Source: DASSNR01 sp036278935 (lineage in GTDB: Bacteria > Gemmatimonadota > Gemmatimonadetes > Gemmatimonadales > Gemmatimonadaceae). Taken from it: a DNA stretch of 18,777 bases. Made by a program: the position numbers and the translations under genes. Location of the stretch: positions 1 to 18,777 of the forward strand of contig DASUKA010000159.1 of assembly GCA_036278935.1 (NCBI GenBank), read 5' to 3'. The number at the start of each line of letters is the position of its first letter. Position 1 is the stretch's first letter. The notes under the pieces were generated by a model. That model saw only the letters and a program-made list of their open reading frames with translations. It did no database searches and was not told the DNA's origin. This document shows positions 5,993 to 14,297 of this stretch, piece by piece.

Positions 5993-7573
5993 TCACCCCT
6001 CGATCATCTCCCCCGCCGCTGGCTGCGGTAGCAGCGCCCCGGCCCCCGCCGGCACCGCCACCACCCGATCCTCCTGTATGTAATCCGCCGCCTCGGTCTC
6101 ATCAGTCCCGGGCCCCACGCCCAGCGCATTGAACACGACCGTCAGCACCACGGCCACAATCATGTTCGCGATGAACGCATAGAACGCCGTGTACCCCGCG
6201 AAGGTGTGCCCTGCCAGGTGCAGCGGGTAGATGGCCGTGAAGTGCTGCGCCGCGGCCATCGCGGTGCCGCTCACCATTCCGACGAGCCATCCGGCCAGCA
6301 GCGCCCAGCGGTGGAACCAGCGCGTGTACAGTCCGAAGGCGATCGCGGGGAAGGTCTGCAGAATCCATACGCCGCCCAGGAGCTGAAAGTCGATTGCCTC
6401 CTGTCGCGCGTTCTGCAGGAGAAGAATGAACGCGAGGGCGCCGAACTTGACGACCAGGGAGGCGGTCTTGGCCACGTGCGCCTCCTCGCGCGGCGTCGCG
6501 GCGGGCCGGATGTATTCGCGGTAGATGTTCCTGGTAAAGAGATTGGCGGTGGCAATGGACATGATTGCCGCCGGGACGAGCGCGCCGATAGCGATGGCGG
6601 CAAAGGCCACGCCGGTGAACCAGGCGGGGAACATCTTGTCGAACAGCGCCGGAACGGCCCACTGCGCGCCGTATGTCGGATCCGGCTTGATGCCCGCCGC
6701 CACCGCCATGAAGCCGAGGAGCGCTATGAGTCCGAGCAGAAAGCTGTAGGCGGGCAGGAAGGCCGCGTTGCGTTTGATGACGCCGCGACTGCTCGCGCTC
6801 AGCACGCCCGTCACGGAATGCGGATAGAGAAAGAGCGCCAGCGCCGACCCGAAGGCGAGGGTGGCATACGCGCCGAATTGCGATGGCGCGAGCAGGAGCT
6901 TGGAGCTGGGCACGGCGGCGAAGATGTGGCCGTAGCCACCCAGCTTGGCGGGGATGATAGTCACCGCCGCGATCACGGCGATGAAGATCAGCGCGTCCTT
7001 GACCAGCGCGATCATGGCGGGCGCGCGCAGACCGCTGGAATAGGTGAACGCCGCCAGGATGACGAAGGCGATGATGAGCGGGAGATCGCCCTTGAATCCC
7101 GCCCCCGTGATGCCGAGCGCCGCGATCACGACCTGAATGCCCACGAGCTGCAGCGCGATGTAGGGCATGGTGGCGAGGATACCGGCCACCGCCACGGCCA
7201 GCGCCAGCGTGCTGCTGTCGTAGCGGCCCCGCACGAAATCCGCCGGTGTGACGTAGCCGTGCTTGTGCGACACGGACCAGAGCCGCGGCATCATCAGGAA
7301 CACCAGCGGGTAGACGATGATCGTGTACGGCACGGCGAAGAAACCGATCGCGCCCGCGCTGAACACGAGCGCCGGCACCGCGATGAAGGTGTACGCCGTG
7401 TACAGGTCACCGCCCAGCAGAAACCAGGTGACCACGGTGCCGAACCGCCCTCCGGCCAGCCCCCATTCGTGCAGCAGATCCAGATCGCCACGGCGCCAGC
7501 GCGCGGCCACGAATCCCAGCACAGTCACCAGGCCGAAGAGGACGATGACCACCACCAGCGCGGTGACGTTCAT
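5993..7573 (-). CDS. Sodium:monocarboxylate symporter, MctP-like
   Basis: This 526-residue inner-membrane protein belongs to the sodium:solute symporter (SSS) family. About thirteen hydrophobic segments are visible, starting MNVTALVVVIVLFGLVTVLGF. The region AGGRFGTVVTWFLLGGDLYTAYTF at about 41-64 is the conserved first part of the SSS core, and GYVTPADFVRGRYDS follows at about 106-120. The pairing with a small DUF3311 protein just upstream is typical of MctP-type permeases, which import lactate, pyruvate, acetate or other monocarboxylates. The ATG at 7573 is preceded by GGAGG with five bases between. The gene starts 28 bases after the DUF3311 stop, so the two are cotranscribed. The last 30 residues are a soluble tail. 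The exact substrate is inferred; the nearby pyruvate-oxidase-like enzyme favours pyruvate or a related acid. Confidence 0.88.
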   Translation of the reverse strand: MNVTALVVVIVLFGLVTVLGFVAARWRRGDLDLLHEWGLAGGRFGTVVTWFLLGGDLYTAYTFIAVPALVFSAGAIGFFAVPYTIIVYPLVFLMMPRLWSVSHKHGYVTPADFVRGRYDSSTLALAVAVAGILATMPYIALQLVGIQVVIAALGITGAGFKGDLPLIIAFVILAAFTYSSGLRAPAMIALVKDALIFIAVIAAVTIIPAKLGGYGHIFAAVPSSKLLLAPSQFGAYATLAFGSALALFLYPHSVTGVLSASSRGVIKRNAAFLPAYSFLLGLIALLGFMAVAAGIKPDPTYGAQWAVPALFDKMFPAWFTGVAFAAIAIGALVPAAIMSIATANLFTRNIYREYIRPAATPREEAHVAKTASLVVKFGALAFILLLQNARQEAIDFQLLGGVWILQTFPAIAFGLYTRWFHRWALLAGWLVGMVSGTAMAAAQHFTAIYPLHLAGHTFAGYTAFYAFIANMIVAVVLTVVFNALGVGPGTDETEAADYIQEDRVVAVPAGAGALLPQPAAGEMIEG

Positions 7574-7601
7574 GAGCGCCTCCGTGTGCGCGACGGACGC
7601 C

Positions 7602-7859
7602 TCATGGCTCCCGCTCCTCGCGCGTCTCGCGCGCCGGCCGCTCCACGAGATAGACGAGGATGGTCAGCACCGAGCCGATGGCGATCCAGAGGAACTGGTA
7701 CCAGTAGAAGAACGGGATGCCCCAGAGCCGCGGGGTGAGCGAGGCGTAGCTCGCCACCCAGAGCGTTCCGATGAAGGGGATCACGAGCAGCCAGGGCGCG
7801 AGACGCCGCCAGCGGGCGGGGCGCGGGGCGCCCGGATGGGGCTCATGCTTCGCGTTCAT
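7602..7859 (-). CDS. DUF3311 small membrane protein, partner of the symporter
   Basis: This 85-residue protein has a basic N-terminus followed by two membrane segments (about 20-40 and 52-70). Between them is the family pattern RLWGIPFFYWYQFLW. DUF3311 proteins are almost always encoded next to SSS-family monocarboxylate permeases and are thought to be a small accessory subunit; the mechanism is not established. I chose the ATG at 7859 because GGAGG stands six bases before it. The frame is open eight codons further upstream without such a site. The symporter gene follows 28 bases downstream. Confidence 0.85.
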   Translation of the reverse strand: MNAKHEPHPGAPRPARWRRLAPWLLVIPFIGTLWVASYASLTPRLWGIPFFYWYQFLWIAIGSVLTILVYLVERPARETREEREP

Positions 7860-7907
7860 ATCATCCCTCCGTGCGCGGGGCATGCAACGACGCCGGCATT
7901 CGAGAGC

Positions 7908-7948
7908 GGGCCGCGATGGCGGCCCGGCCCGCCGGCTTCACGGGCGGG
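7908..7948 (-). terminator. Tandem GC-rich hairpins after the cupin gene
   Basis: Two inverted repeats lie just downstream of the cupin stop on the minus strand: CCCGCC (7928-7933) with GGCGGG (7943-7948), and GGGCCGC (7908-7914) with GCGGCCC (7919-7925) around a four-base loop. Neither has a T-tract, so they may slow or partly end transcription, or simply stabilise the 3' end of the message. If they do not terminate, the ThDP enzyme, cupin, DUF3311 and symporter genes form one operon. Confidence 0.35.
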
Positions 7949-7965
7949 ATAACTTATCGGTCGGG

Positions 7966-8340
7966 TCAGCCCTGGGGCAACGGGAGCGCCACGGTGAGCA
8001 GGAAGGCGGCGCCGTCCGGCGTCTCGACGGCGTGCTCCACTCCCGCCGGAAGCGCGAGGAGATCGCCGGGACCGAGCGCGTGCTCCCGTCCCCCTTCGCG
8101 AAAGTGGATGTGCCCGCGCAGGACGTGCACCGTGATCGGCCCGTCCGTGTGGTGCGCGGAGAGCTCCGCACCGGCGCTGAGCGTCACCATCGTCACGCGC
8201 ATCCGGCCCTCCTTCACGAGCGTTCGTGCCGCGCGGTTCTGGGGCGCGCCCGCTGGCGCGGATGCCAGGCGCTCCACCTCGTCGTGCAGACGAAACGTCA
8301 TCGCCTCCAGCGCCACCGTCTCATCGCCTGGTGCCATCAT
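7966..8340 (-). CDS. Cupin-domain protein
   Basis: This is a single-domain cupin of 124 residues. The core at about 50-120 has the beta-barrel pattern LSAHHTDGPITVHVLRGHIHF...GPGDLLALPAGVEHAVETPD, with possible metal ligands His63, His64 and His103. Small cupins of this kind act as sugar or metabolite isomerases, as dioxygenases, or as sensors of small ligands. Nothing here separates those options. The ATG at 8340 overlaps the stop of the upstream ThDP enzyme (ATGA), and GAGGTGGT stands before it, so translation is coupled. A second ATG follows directly. The tight coupling suggests a supporting role for the ThDP enzyme, for example in binding or removing its product. That is inference. Confidence 0.8.
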   Translation of the reverse strand: MMAPGDETVALEAMTFRLHDEVERLASAPAGAPQNRAARTLVKEGRMRVTMVTLSAGAELSAHHTDGPITVHVLRGHIHFREGGREHALGPGDLLALPAGVEHAVETPDGAAFLLTVALPLPQG

Positions 8341-10088
8341 ACCACCTCGCGCACCTTGTCCTCGAGCACCGTCTTGATGATGCCCCACCGGTCACGCTGT
8401 CCGCGGGCCAGCGACGTCGCGAAGTGCAGCGCCTGCTTGGTGGTGATCTTGCCCGGCAGCGGTGGCTCGTTGGGATCGACCACCGCCTGCACGACCGCCG
8501 GCCCGCGCTGCGCCAACGCCTCGCGCAGCACCGTGTCCACCTGGTCCGGACGCTCGATGGTATACCCCGCCGCACCGCATGCTTCCGCGTACGCCGCGAA
8601 GTCGATGGGCTGCAGCTCCACCCCGTACTCGGGGTTCGCATCCAGCACCATCTGCTCCCACTTGATCTGCCCGAGCACGTTGTTCTTGATGATGATGACC
8701 TTCACTGGGAGCTTGTACTTGACGAGCGTCGCGATCTCGCCCATGAGCATCGTGAGGCCGCCGTCGCCCACAATGCAGACGACCTGCCGCCCGGGATAGG
8801 CCACGGCGGCGCCGATACTGTACGGGAGCCCGTTGGCCATGGTGGCCAGCGAACCCGAGAGCGAGAACTGCATGCGCTTACGCATGTCGATGTAGCGCGC
8901 GGCCCACGTGGCGATCGTCCCGCTGTCGGCGGAGACGATGGCGTCATCATCCAGCAGCGCGTTCAGGTGGTGCGTCACCACCTGCGGTTTCATCGGCATA
9001 TCGGTGCGCGTGCCGCGCGCCACCATCACCTTGCGCCAGTCCTTCATCCGATCCTGCGCCTTCTCGAGGAAGCCACGCCGCTTCCGGCGCTTGACGAGCG
9101 GCAGCAGTGACCGGAGCACCGTGCGACAATCGCCGATGAGCCCGATGTCGGCGGGATAGCGCAGCCCGATGCGGGAGGGGTCGACATCGATCTGCACCGC
9201 CTTCGCCTGGCCCGGTTTCGGGTAGAACTCCATGTACGGGAAGCTACTGCCGGCGATGATGAGCGTGTCGCACTCCTCCATGGCGTCCTGCGATGGCGCC
9301 GTACCGAGCAGACCGATCCCGCCCGTGGTGTAGGGGCTGTCGTCCGGCACGACGGCCTTGCCGAGCAGTGCCTTGATGATCGGCGCCGCGGCGCGGTCCG
9401 CAAGCTGCAGCACCTCCTCGCGCGCGCCCAGACAGCCGCGGCCGACCAGGATGGCCACGCGCGATCCTCCGTTGATGAGATCGGCGGCCTCCGTGAGCAG
9501 CGCGGGCTGCGGCACCGGGTGCGCAGCGGCAAAGTGATCGGCGCTGTGCTTCGGCACGTTCGCATCGGAGCGCCGCCCGTCGGAACTCGGCCACTCCTGA
9601 ATGTCCTTGGGGATGGTGATGTGCGCCACCGTGCGCTGGCTGAGCGCGGTCTTGATCGCTTCATCCACCACGTTGTTCACATGCGCGGCGCCCATGACGC
9701 GCTCGTTGTACGCGGCCACATCCATGTACAGCTTGTCCAGATCGACGTCCTGCTGATAGTGCGTGCCGATGAGGTCGTGGAAGGTGTGCCCCGTGATCGC
9801 GAGCACCGGCTGGCCATCGCACTTGGCGTCGTACAGTCCGTTCAGCAGGTGGATGCCGCCGGGGCCGGAGGTCGCCAGACACACGCCCAGCCGCCCCGTG
9901 TACTTGGCATAGCCACAGGCGGCAAAGGCGGCCGCCTCCTCGTGCCGTACCTGAATGAACTTGAGCTTTTTCTGATGCGTGCGAAGTGCCTCGAACAGGC
10001 CGTCGATGCCATCCCCGGGCAGGCCGAAGATCGTATCCACGTCCCAGGCGATGAGTCGCTCGATGAGGGTGTCTGCCACGGTTGCCAC
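8337..10088 (-). CDS. ThDP-dependent pyruvate oxidase / pyruvate:quinone oxidoreductase-like enzyme
   Basis: The protein is 583 residues and has the three-domain layout of the POX/acetolactate-synthase family. The N-terminal PYR domain carries RHEEAAAFAACGYAKYTG with the cofactor-activating glutamate at 50, the same place as in E. coli PoxB. A middle domain of the FAD-binding type spans about 190-330. The C-terminal PP domain holds the ThDP/Mg signature GDGG (441-444) ending at NN (469-470). Such enzymes decarboxylate pyruvate oxidatively to acetate or acetyl phosphate, passing electrons to quinone or oxygen. I chose the GTG at 10088: GGAG stands eight bases before it and the family start ATVADTLIERL follows at once. 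The extra 18 codons upstream look non-conserved. It overlaps the cupin gene and lies upstream of a monocarboxylate permease. A related 2-oxoacid decarboxylase or acetolactate-synthase-like role is the main alternative. Confidence 0.85.
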   Translation of the reverse strand: MATVADTLIERLIAWDVDTIFGLPGDGIDGLFEALRTHQKKLKFIQVRHEEAAAFAACGYAKYTGRLGVCLATSGPGGIHLLNGLYDAKCDGQPVLAITGHTFHDLIGTHYQQDVDLDKLYMDVAAYNERVMGAAHVNNVVDEAIKTALSQRTVAHITIPKDIQEWPSSDGRRSDANVPKHSADHFAAAHPVPQPALLTEAADLINGGSRVAILVGRGCLGAREEVLQLADRAAAPIIKALLGKAVVPDDSPYTTGGIGLLGTAPSQDAMEECDTLIIAGSSFPYMEFYPKPGQAKAVQIDVDPSRIGLRYPADIGLIGDCRTVLRSLLPLVKRRKRRGFLEKAQDRMKDWRKVMVARGTRTDMPMKPQVVTHHLNALLDDDAIVSADSGTIATWAARYIDMRKRMQFSLSGSLATMANGLPYSIGAAVAYPGRQVVCIVGDGGLTMLMGEIATLVKYKLPVKVIIIKNNVLGQIKWEQMVLDANPEYGVELQPIDFAAYAEACGAAGYTIERPDQVDTVLREALAQRGPAVVQAVVDPNEPPLPGKITTKQALHFATSLARGQRDRWGIIKTVLEDKVREVV

Positions 10089-10258
10089 AGTGCTCGCTCC
10101 TCTGGTAGACTGTGCATGGGTATGCGCGGTCGCGTGCCGCACGTTGCGACCGTCGGCGTGCAGCGGTCGAGCGCAGCGCTCTGGAGAACTCGCAAGAGCG
10201 ATACCGGATAGGCGACTCGGCCCGCGAATACATGACTATACACCGCAAGGAGGCAGGA

Positions 10259-10744
10259 ATGGGACCACGGATCAACTACGGAGCGGTGGCGCCGAGTGTG
10301 ATGCGGGCGATGGCCGCGCTGCAGCGCTCCACGGGGGACTTCGGACTCGAGCCGGGGCTGCTCGAGCTGGTGAAGCTTCGGGCCTCGCAGATCAACGGGT
10401 GCGCGTATTGCCTGGACATGCATTCCAAGGACGCACGCGCGGCCGGCGAGACGGAACAGCGCATCTACGTCCTGAGCGCGTGGCGCGAGGCGCCGTTCTA
10501 CACGCCGCGCGAGCGGGCCGCGCTGGCCTGGGCAGAGGCGGTCACGAAGATCAGTGAGGGGATATCCGAGGAGCTGTTCGAGGAGGTACGCCAGCAATTC
10601 AGCGAGGAGGAGCTGGTCGGCCTCACCACTGCCGTGGTGACCATCAACTCCTGGAACCGGTTCGCCATCAGCCTCGGCGCGGACGTCGGGAGCTATCAGC
10701 CACCGGCGGCGAAACCGGCGCACGCCGCCAGCGCCGCGCACTGA
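10259..10744 (+). CDS. AhpD-like / carboxymuconolactone decarboxylase family protein
   Basis: This 161-residue helical protein carries the full AhpD-type redox site: Glu36, Cys48-Ala-Tyr-Cys51 and His55. The spacing (12, 3 and 4 residues) is the same as in mycobacterial AhpD. These proteins use the cysteine pair as a weak alkylhydroperoxidase or as a disulfide shuttle to a peroxidase. The ATG at 10259 is preceded by an excellent AAGGAGG with five bases between; the open frame further upstream is ignored. The last 15 residues are an Ala/Pro-rich tail. It runs divergently from the ThDP oxidase gene, 170 bases away, and 20 bases ahead of the lipoate ligase gene. That order suggests a lipoyl-linked redox role. 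Confidence 0.88.
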   Translation: MGPRINYGAVAPSVMRAMAALQRSTGDFGLEPGLLELVKLRASQINGCAYCLDMHSKDARAAGETEQRIYVLSAWREAPFYTPRERAALAWAEAVTKISEGISEELFEEVRQQFSEEELVGLTTAVVTINSWNRFAISLGADVGSYQPPAAKPAHAASAAH

Positions 10745-10764
10745 GGTCACGTCCGACCGCCCCC

Positions 10765-11763
10765 ATGCGCTTCATCGACAACCGCGGCATTACCGACGCC
10801 CGCGTCAACCTCGCGCTGGAGGAGTACGTGCTCCGCCACGCGACGACGGACGATGATCTGCTGCTGTTCTACATCAATGCGCCGGCCATCATCATCGGCC
10901 GGAACCAGAACACGATCGAGGAGATCAACGCCGAGGTCGTGGACGCGCGGGGGATTCGCGTCGTACGGCGCATCTCGGGGGGCGGCGCGGTCTATCACGA
11001 TCTCGGCAACCTGAATTTCAGCGTCATGACGCGCGACGTACGCGGGCACTTCAACCGCTACGACCGCTTCAACGGCCCCGTGATCGACGTGCTGCGCGAG
11101 CTGGGCGTGCCCGCCGAGCTGAGTGGGCGCAACGATATCCTGGCCGGCGGAAGGAAGATCTCCGGCAACGCCCAGTTCGCAACCGCCAACCGGATGTTCA
11201 GCCACGGCACGCTGCTCTTTGACTCGAACCTGGACGACGTGACCGCCGCGCTCCGCCCGCGCCCGGGGAAAGTCGAGTCGAAGGGGGTGAAGTCGATTCG
11301 CAGCCGGGTGGCGAACATCAGCGAGTTCCTCCACGCCCCGATGACCGTGGAGGAGCTGCGCGAGCGGATCATCGAGCGGATCTTCGGCACGCGGGACCGC
11401 GCGCAGCTGCCCGCCGTCGAGCTCGGTGCAGCGGAGTGGGCGGCGGTGCAGGAGCTCGTCGGCAGCAAGTACGGCACCTGGGAGTGGAACTACGGTGAGA
11501 ACCCGCCGTGCAACGTACAGCGCGCGGAGCGGTTCCCGGCCGGCGAGATCGACGTGCGCGTGAATGTGCAGCACGGGCGTGTGGCGGCGCTCCGCATCTT
11601 CGGGGACTTCATGGGACGACTGGAAGTCGCGTGCCTGGAGGAGCGGCTGCTCGGCGTGCGCTATGAGCGGCGCGCCATCACGGAGGCACTCCATGATGTG
11701 GACCTCCGCGATTACTTCGGCGACATCGCGCCGGACGACGTGCTGGGCGTCCTCTGTGGCTGA
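10765..11763 (+). CDS. lplA: Lipoate-protein ligase A
   Basis: The enzyme activates lipoate with ATP and transfers it to a lysine of 2-oxoacid dehydrogenase E2 or glycine-cleavage H protein. Landmarks of the catalytic domain are GRNQN (45-49), RRISGGGAVYHD (68-79), the lipoyl-AMP lysine region GRKISGNAQ (129-137, Lys131) and FSHGTLLFD (145-153). The C-terminal 90 residues form the accessory domain, so the 332-residue protein is a full-length LplA and not a two-gene split form. It lies 20 bases after the AhpD-like gene and overlaps the antiporter start, consistent with one transcript. No ribosome binding site is clear, so it may depend on coupling to the gene before. Confidence 0.93.
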   Translation: MRFIDNRGITDARVNLALEEYVLRHATTDDDLLLFYINAPAIIIGRNQNTIEEINAEVVDARGIRVVRRISGGGAVYHDLGNLNFSVMTRDVRGHFNRYDRFNGPVIDVLRELGVPAELSGRNDILAGGRKISGNAQFATANRMFSHGTLLFDSNLDDVTAALRPRPGKVESKGVKSIRSRVANISEFLHAPMTVEELRERIIERIFGTRDRAQLPAVELGAAEWAAVQELVGSKYGTWEWNYGENPPCNVQRAERFPAGEIDVRVNVQHGRVAALRIFGDFMGRLEVACLEERLLGVRYERRAITEALHDVDLRDYFGDIAPDDVLGVLCG

Positions 11764-12877
11764 GTCGACCGCGGCGCCCGCCAGTCGCACGCCTCCGCGC
11801 GGTGGGCGCCGCGCGCCGTTCTTGACGCGACACGACATCATCACCCTCGCGCTGGCGGCGGTGGTCACTATCGTGGCGGGGATACTGCACTACGCGGGGG
11901 CCGGCCCCATTGCCGCGTTCGTCGCCTCGGCTGCGGCACTCGCCCTCCTGGCCTCGGTGGTGGGTCGCGGCACCGATGAGCTCGGCGGCCGGCTCGGGCC
12001 CGGCGCCACCGGGGTGCTCCAGTCCGCGCTCGGCAATCTCCCCGAGCTGTTCGTGAGCCTCTTTGCGCTACGCGCGGGGCTGGTGGATGTGGTGCGCGGC
12101 GCGCTCGTCGGTTCCATTCTGGCGAACTCGCTCCTCGTGCTCGGACTGGCATTCATCGTGGGCGGCGTGCGCCACGGAAAGCAGCGGTTCGCTTCCGAAA
12201 CGCCGCGGATGATCGCGATGATGCTCTTTCTCGCAGTCGCCGCCCTTACCCTTCCCACGCTCGCGGCACGCATCCACTCGCCCGCCGCGCTGCACGAGAG
12301 CGCGTTGAGCGCCGTGTGCGCCATCGTCCTGCTGGCCGTATTCCTGGCGAGTCTTCCGTTTTCCATGCGGGGAGACCCGACTGTCGCTCCGCCACAGCAC
12401 GTCGAGGCCGCCGAGGCCTGGCCGCTCTGGCTGTCCATCGTGGTTCTTGCCATGGCGGGCGTAGGCGCAGCGTTCGTCTCGGACTGGTTCGTGGATGCCC
12501 TCCTCCCGGCCACCCACGCGCTCGGGCTGTCGGAAGCATTTACCGGGTTGGTGGTGGTGGCGATCGCCGGCAACGCCATCGAGAACGTCGTCGGGATTCA
12601 GCTCGCGGCCGCGAACAAGTCCGACTACGCGGTGAGTGTGATCCTCAACAGCTCGCTGCAGGTGGCGCTGGCGCTCACGCCCGTGCTCGTGCTGCTCTCC
12701 TTCGTGGTGGGTCCCACCCCGCTCACGCTCGTGCTGCCCCCGCTGCTCGTGACCGCGCTCGCCCTGTCGGCCGTGATCACTGCGCTCATCGTCTACGATG
12801 GCGAGTCCATCTGGCTGGAGGGCGTGGCGCTGGTAGGGTTGTACGTGCTGTCCGTCGCGCCGATCTGGTGGGGGTAG
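11756..12877 (+). CDS. Ca2+/H+ antiporter-like protein (CaCA superfamily)
   Basis: This inner-membrane protein of 373 residues has about ten or eleven membrane segments. The two inverted alpha-repeats of the CaCA superfamily are clear: GNLPELFVSLFALRAG at about 93-108, and GNAIENVVGIQLAAANKSDYAVSVILNSS at about 272-300. Each carries the GNxxE ion-binding glutamate (Glu97 and Glu276). The acidic loop between halves, common in CAX-type exchangers, is short here. It should export calcium or a similar cation in exchange for protons. The GTG at 11756 overlaps the lplA stop by eight bases; TTG at 11822 is a shorter option. The frame is open upstream, but there it lies inside lplA and reads low-quality protein. 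Confidence 0.87.
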   Translation: MAESTAAPASRTPPRGGRRAPFLTRHDIITLALAAVVTIVAGILHYAGAGPIAAFVASAAALALLASVVGRGTDELGGRLGPGATGVLQSALGNLPELFVSLFALRAGLVDVVRGALVGSILANSLLVLGLAFIVGGVRHGKQRFASETPRMIAMMLFLAVAALTLPTLAARIHSPAALHESALSAVCAIVLLAVFLASLPFSMRGDPTVAPPQHVEAAEAWPLWLSIVVLAMAGVGAAFVSDWFVDALLPATHALGLSEAFTGLVVVAIAGNAIENVVGIQLAAANKSDYAVSVILNSSLQVALALTPVLVLLSFVVGPTPLTLVLPPLLVTALALSAVITALIVYDGESIWLEGVALVGLYVLSVAPIWWG

Positions 12878-12878
12878 C

Positions 12879-12895
12879 GCCGCACGCGGTGCGGC
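12879..12895. terminator. Small hairpin between convergent genes
   Basis: GCCGCAC (12879-12885) and GTGCGGC (12889-12895) pair perfectly around GCG, right after the antiporter stop codon. No T-tract follows. Its place between two convergent genes fits a weak terminator, but the short loop and the high GC content of the region make chance occurrence possible. Confidence 0.35.
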
Positions 12896-12938
12896 TCATC
12901 CGCCGGGCATCGCGCACTGCTGCGGCACCGCCCGGTCC

Positions 12939-14150
12939 TCAGACGGTCTTCTCCACGCGGAAGCCGTGCCCTTCGATGAGTCCGATGATGGTGTCCACAT
13001 GGTCGCGCCCGCGGGTCTCCAGCTGCATCACGATCTGCACGTCGCCCACCGAGATGTCGGCGAACTCCCGCCCGTGCACCACGTCGAGCACGTTGGCGCC
13101 CGCCTCCGCCACGAGCTTTGTGAGCCGCGCCAGGTAGCCGGGCCGGTCGCGTACCGTGACCGCCAGCCGCGCCAGCCGGCCATCCTCCACCAGGCCACGG
13201 TCGATCACGCGCTCCAGCAGGTTGACGTCGATGTTCCCGCCCGAGAGCACCATCACGGCCAGGTCATCCGCGCCGAGCGGCAGTGCTCCGGCAAGAAGCG
13301 CGGCCAACGGCACCGCGCCGGCGCCCTCGGCCAGCGTCTTCTGCCGCTCGAGCAGCAGGTGCACGGCGCGCGCGATCTGCGTCTCGTCCACCGCCACGAT
13401 GTCTTCCACGTAACGCTCGATCAGGGGGAATGTCCGCTCCCCCACCTGCTTGACCGCGATCCCATCGGCGATCGTCTCGGATGTCTCGATGTGCACCACC
13501 TGCCCCGCGCGCCGCGACGCGAGCGCCGACGCCGCAGCCGATGCTTCCACACCGAAGATCCTCACGTCGGGCCGCTGTTCGCGGATGGCGATGGCGATGC
13601 CCGAGATCAGTCCGCCCCCACCGATCGGCACGATCACCGCCGTGAGATCGGGCACCTGCTCCAGCAGCTCGAGACCAATGGTCCCCTGCCCCGCGATCAC
13701 GCGGTCGTCGTCGAAGGCATGGATGAGCACGCGTCCCTCGTCCGCTTCGATGCGATGTGCTTTGACCATCGCATCGGACAGCGTGGTGCCGCAGAAGCGT
13801 ACCTGCGCGCCCAGCCGGCGGGTGTTCATCACCTTGATGAGCGGCGTGTGCTCGGGCATGACGACGCACGCCGAGACGCCAAGTCCCGCGCAATGGTAGG
13901 CGACGGCCTGCGCATGGTTCCCCGCGCTCGCCGTCACCACACCGCGCGCGCGCTCCCCGGACGTGAGATCCAGCAACCGGTTCAGCGCGCCGCGATCCTT
14001 GAACGACCCGGTACGCTGCAGATTCTCCAGCTTGAGGACAAGCGAGCAGGGAAGGCGATGGCGTAGGGCGAGCGCCGGCACAACGGGAGTGTGCACCACG
14101 GCGCTGGCAACGCGCGCACGCGCGGCCTGAATGTCGATGAGTTGCGGCAT
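12939..14150 (-). CDS. ilvA: Threonine ammonia-lyase with C-terminal ACT domain
   Basis: This PLP enzyme deaminates L-threonine (and often L-serine) to 2-oxobutyrate, the first step towards isoleucine or of threonine breakdown. The fold-type II core holds the PLP lysine in TGSFKDRGALNR (Lys51), the SAGNHAQ loop (75-81) and the phosphate-binding loop GGGGLISG (177-184). Residues about 328-403 form a single ACT domain (VTVRDRPGYLARLTKLVAEAGANVLDV), the usual site for allosteric control. At 403 residues with one ACT domain it belongs to the shorter form, not the 514-residue E. coli IlvA, so a catabolic role is equally likely. The ATG at 14150 has AGGAGA ten bases upstream. The open frame extends 75 codons further, but that part is the divergent promoter region. 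Confidence 0.92.
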   Translation of the reverse strand: MPQLIDIQAARARVASAVVHTPVVPALALRHRLPCSLVLKLENLQRTGSFKDRGALNRLLDLTSGERARGVVTASAGNHAQAVAYHCAGLGVSACVVMPEHTPLIKVMNTRRLGAQVRFCGTTLSDAMVKAHRIEADEGRVLIHAFDDDRVIAGQGTIGLELLEQVPDLTAVIVPIGGGGLISGIAIAIREQRPDVRIFGVEASAAASALASRRAGQVVHIETSETIADGIAVKQVGERTFPLIERYVEDIVAVDETQIARAVHLLLERQKTLAEGAGAVPLAALLAGALPLGADDLAVMVLSGGNIDVNLLERVIDRGLVEDGRLARLAVTVRDRPGYLARLTKLVAEAGANVLDVVHGREFADISVGDVQIVMQLETRGRDHVDTIIGLIEGHGFRVEKTV

Positions 14151-14297
14151 GGGGGCGGGATCTCCTGCCCGCGGCTCCGTATTAATGGCTACGTGCGGGA
14201 ACGTGCATAATCTATCGTCGCCGCCCTGCTCCTTCCGAAAGCGCCGCACTCGCACTAGCGTATTCGATCGACCGACCCCTTGCCCCGGAGGCCACCC
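14151..14297. promoter_or_regulatory. Divergent promoter region of threonine ammonia-lyase and dienelactone hydrolase genes
   Basis: Promoters for both flanking genes should lie in these 147 bases. CATAAT at 14206-14211 is a fair -10 element for the plus strand, without a good -35. On the minus strand ATTAAT at 14181-14186 with TTATGC at 14205-14210 is a weaker pair. ACGTGC occurs twice, at 14191-14196 and 14201-14206. The copies start ten bases apart, about one helical turn, and could be regulator half-sites. These assignments are tentative. Confidence 0.3.

Noticed and set aside
6206..7738. A 510-residue plus-strand frame opposite the symporter
   Set aside because: It is rich in Arg, His, Glu and Asp repeats and is the mirror of a hydrophobic, conserved transporter; it arises from GC bias at third positions.
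12966..14066. A plus-strand frame opposite threonine ammonia-lyase
   Set aside because: It is antisense to a conserved PLP enzyme with all its motifs, and its own translation is His/Arg-rich without any domain.
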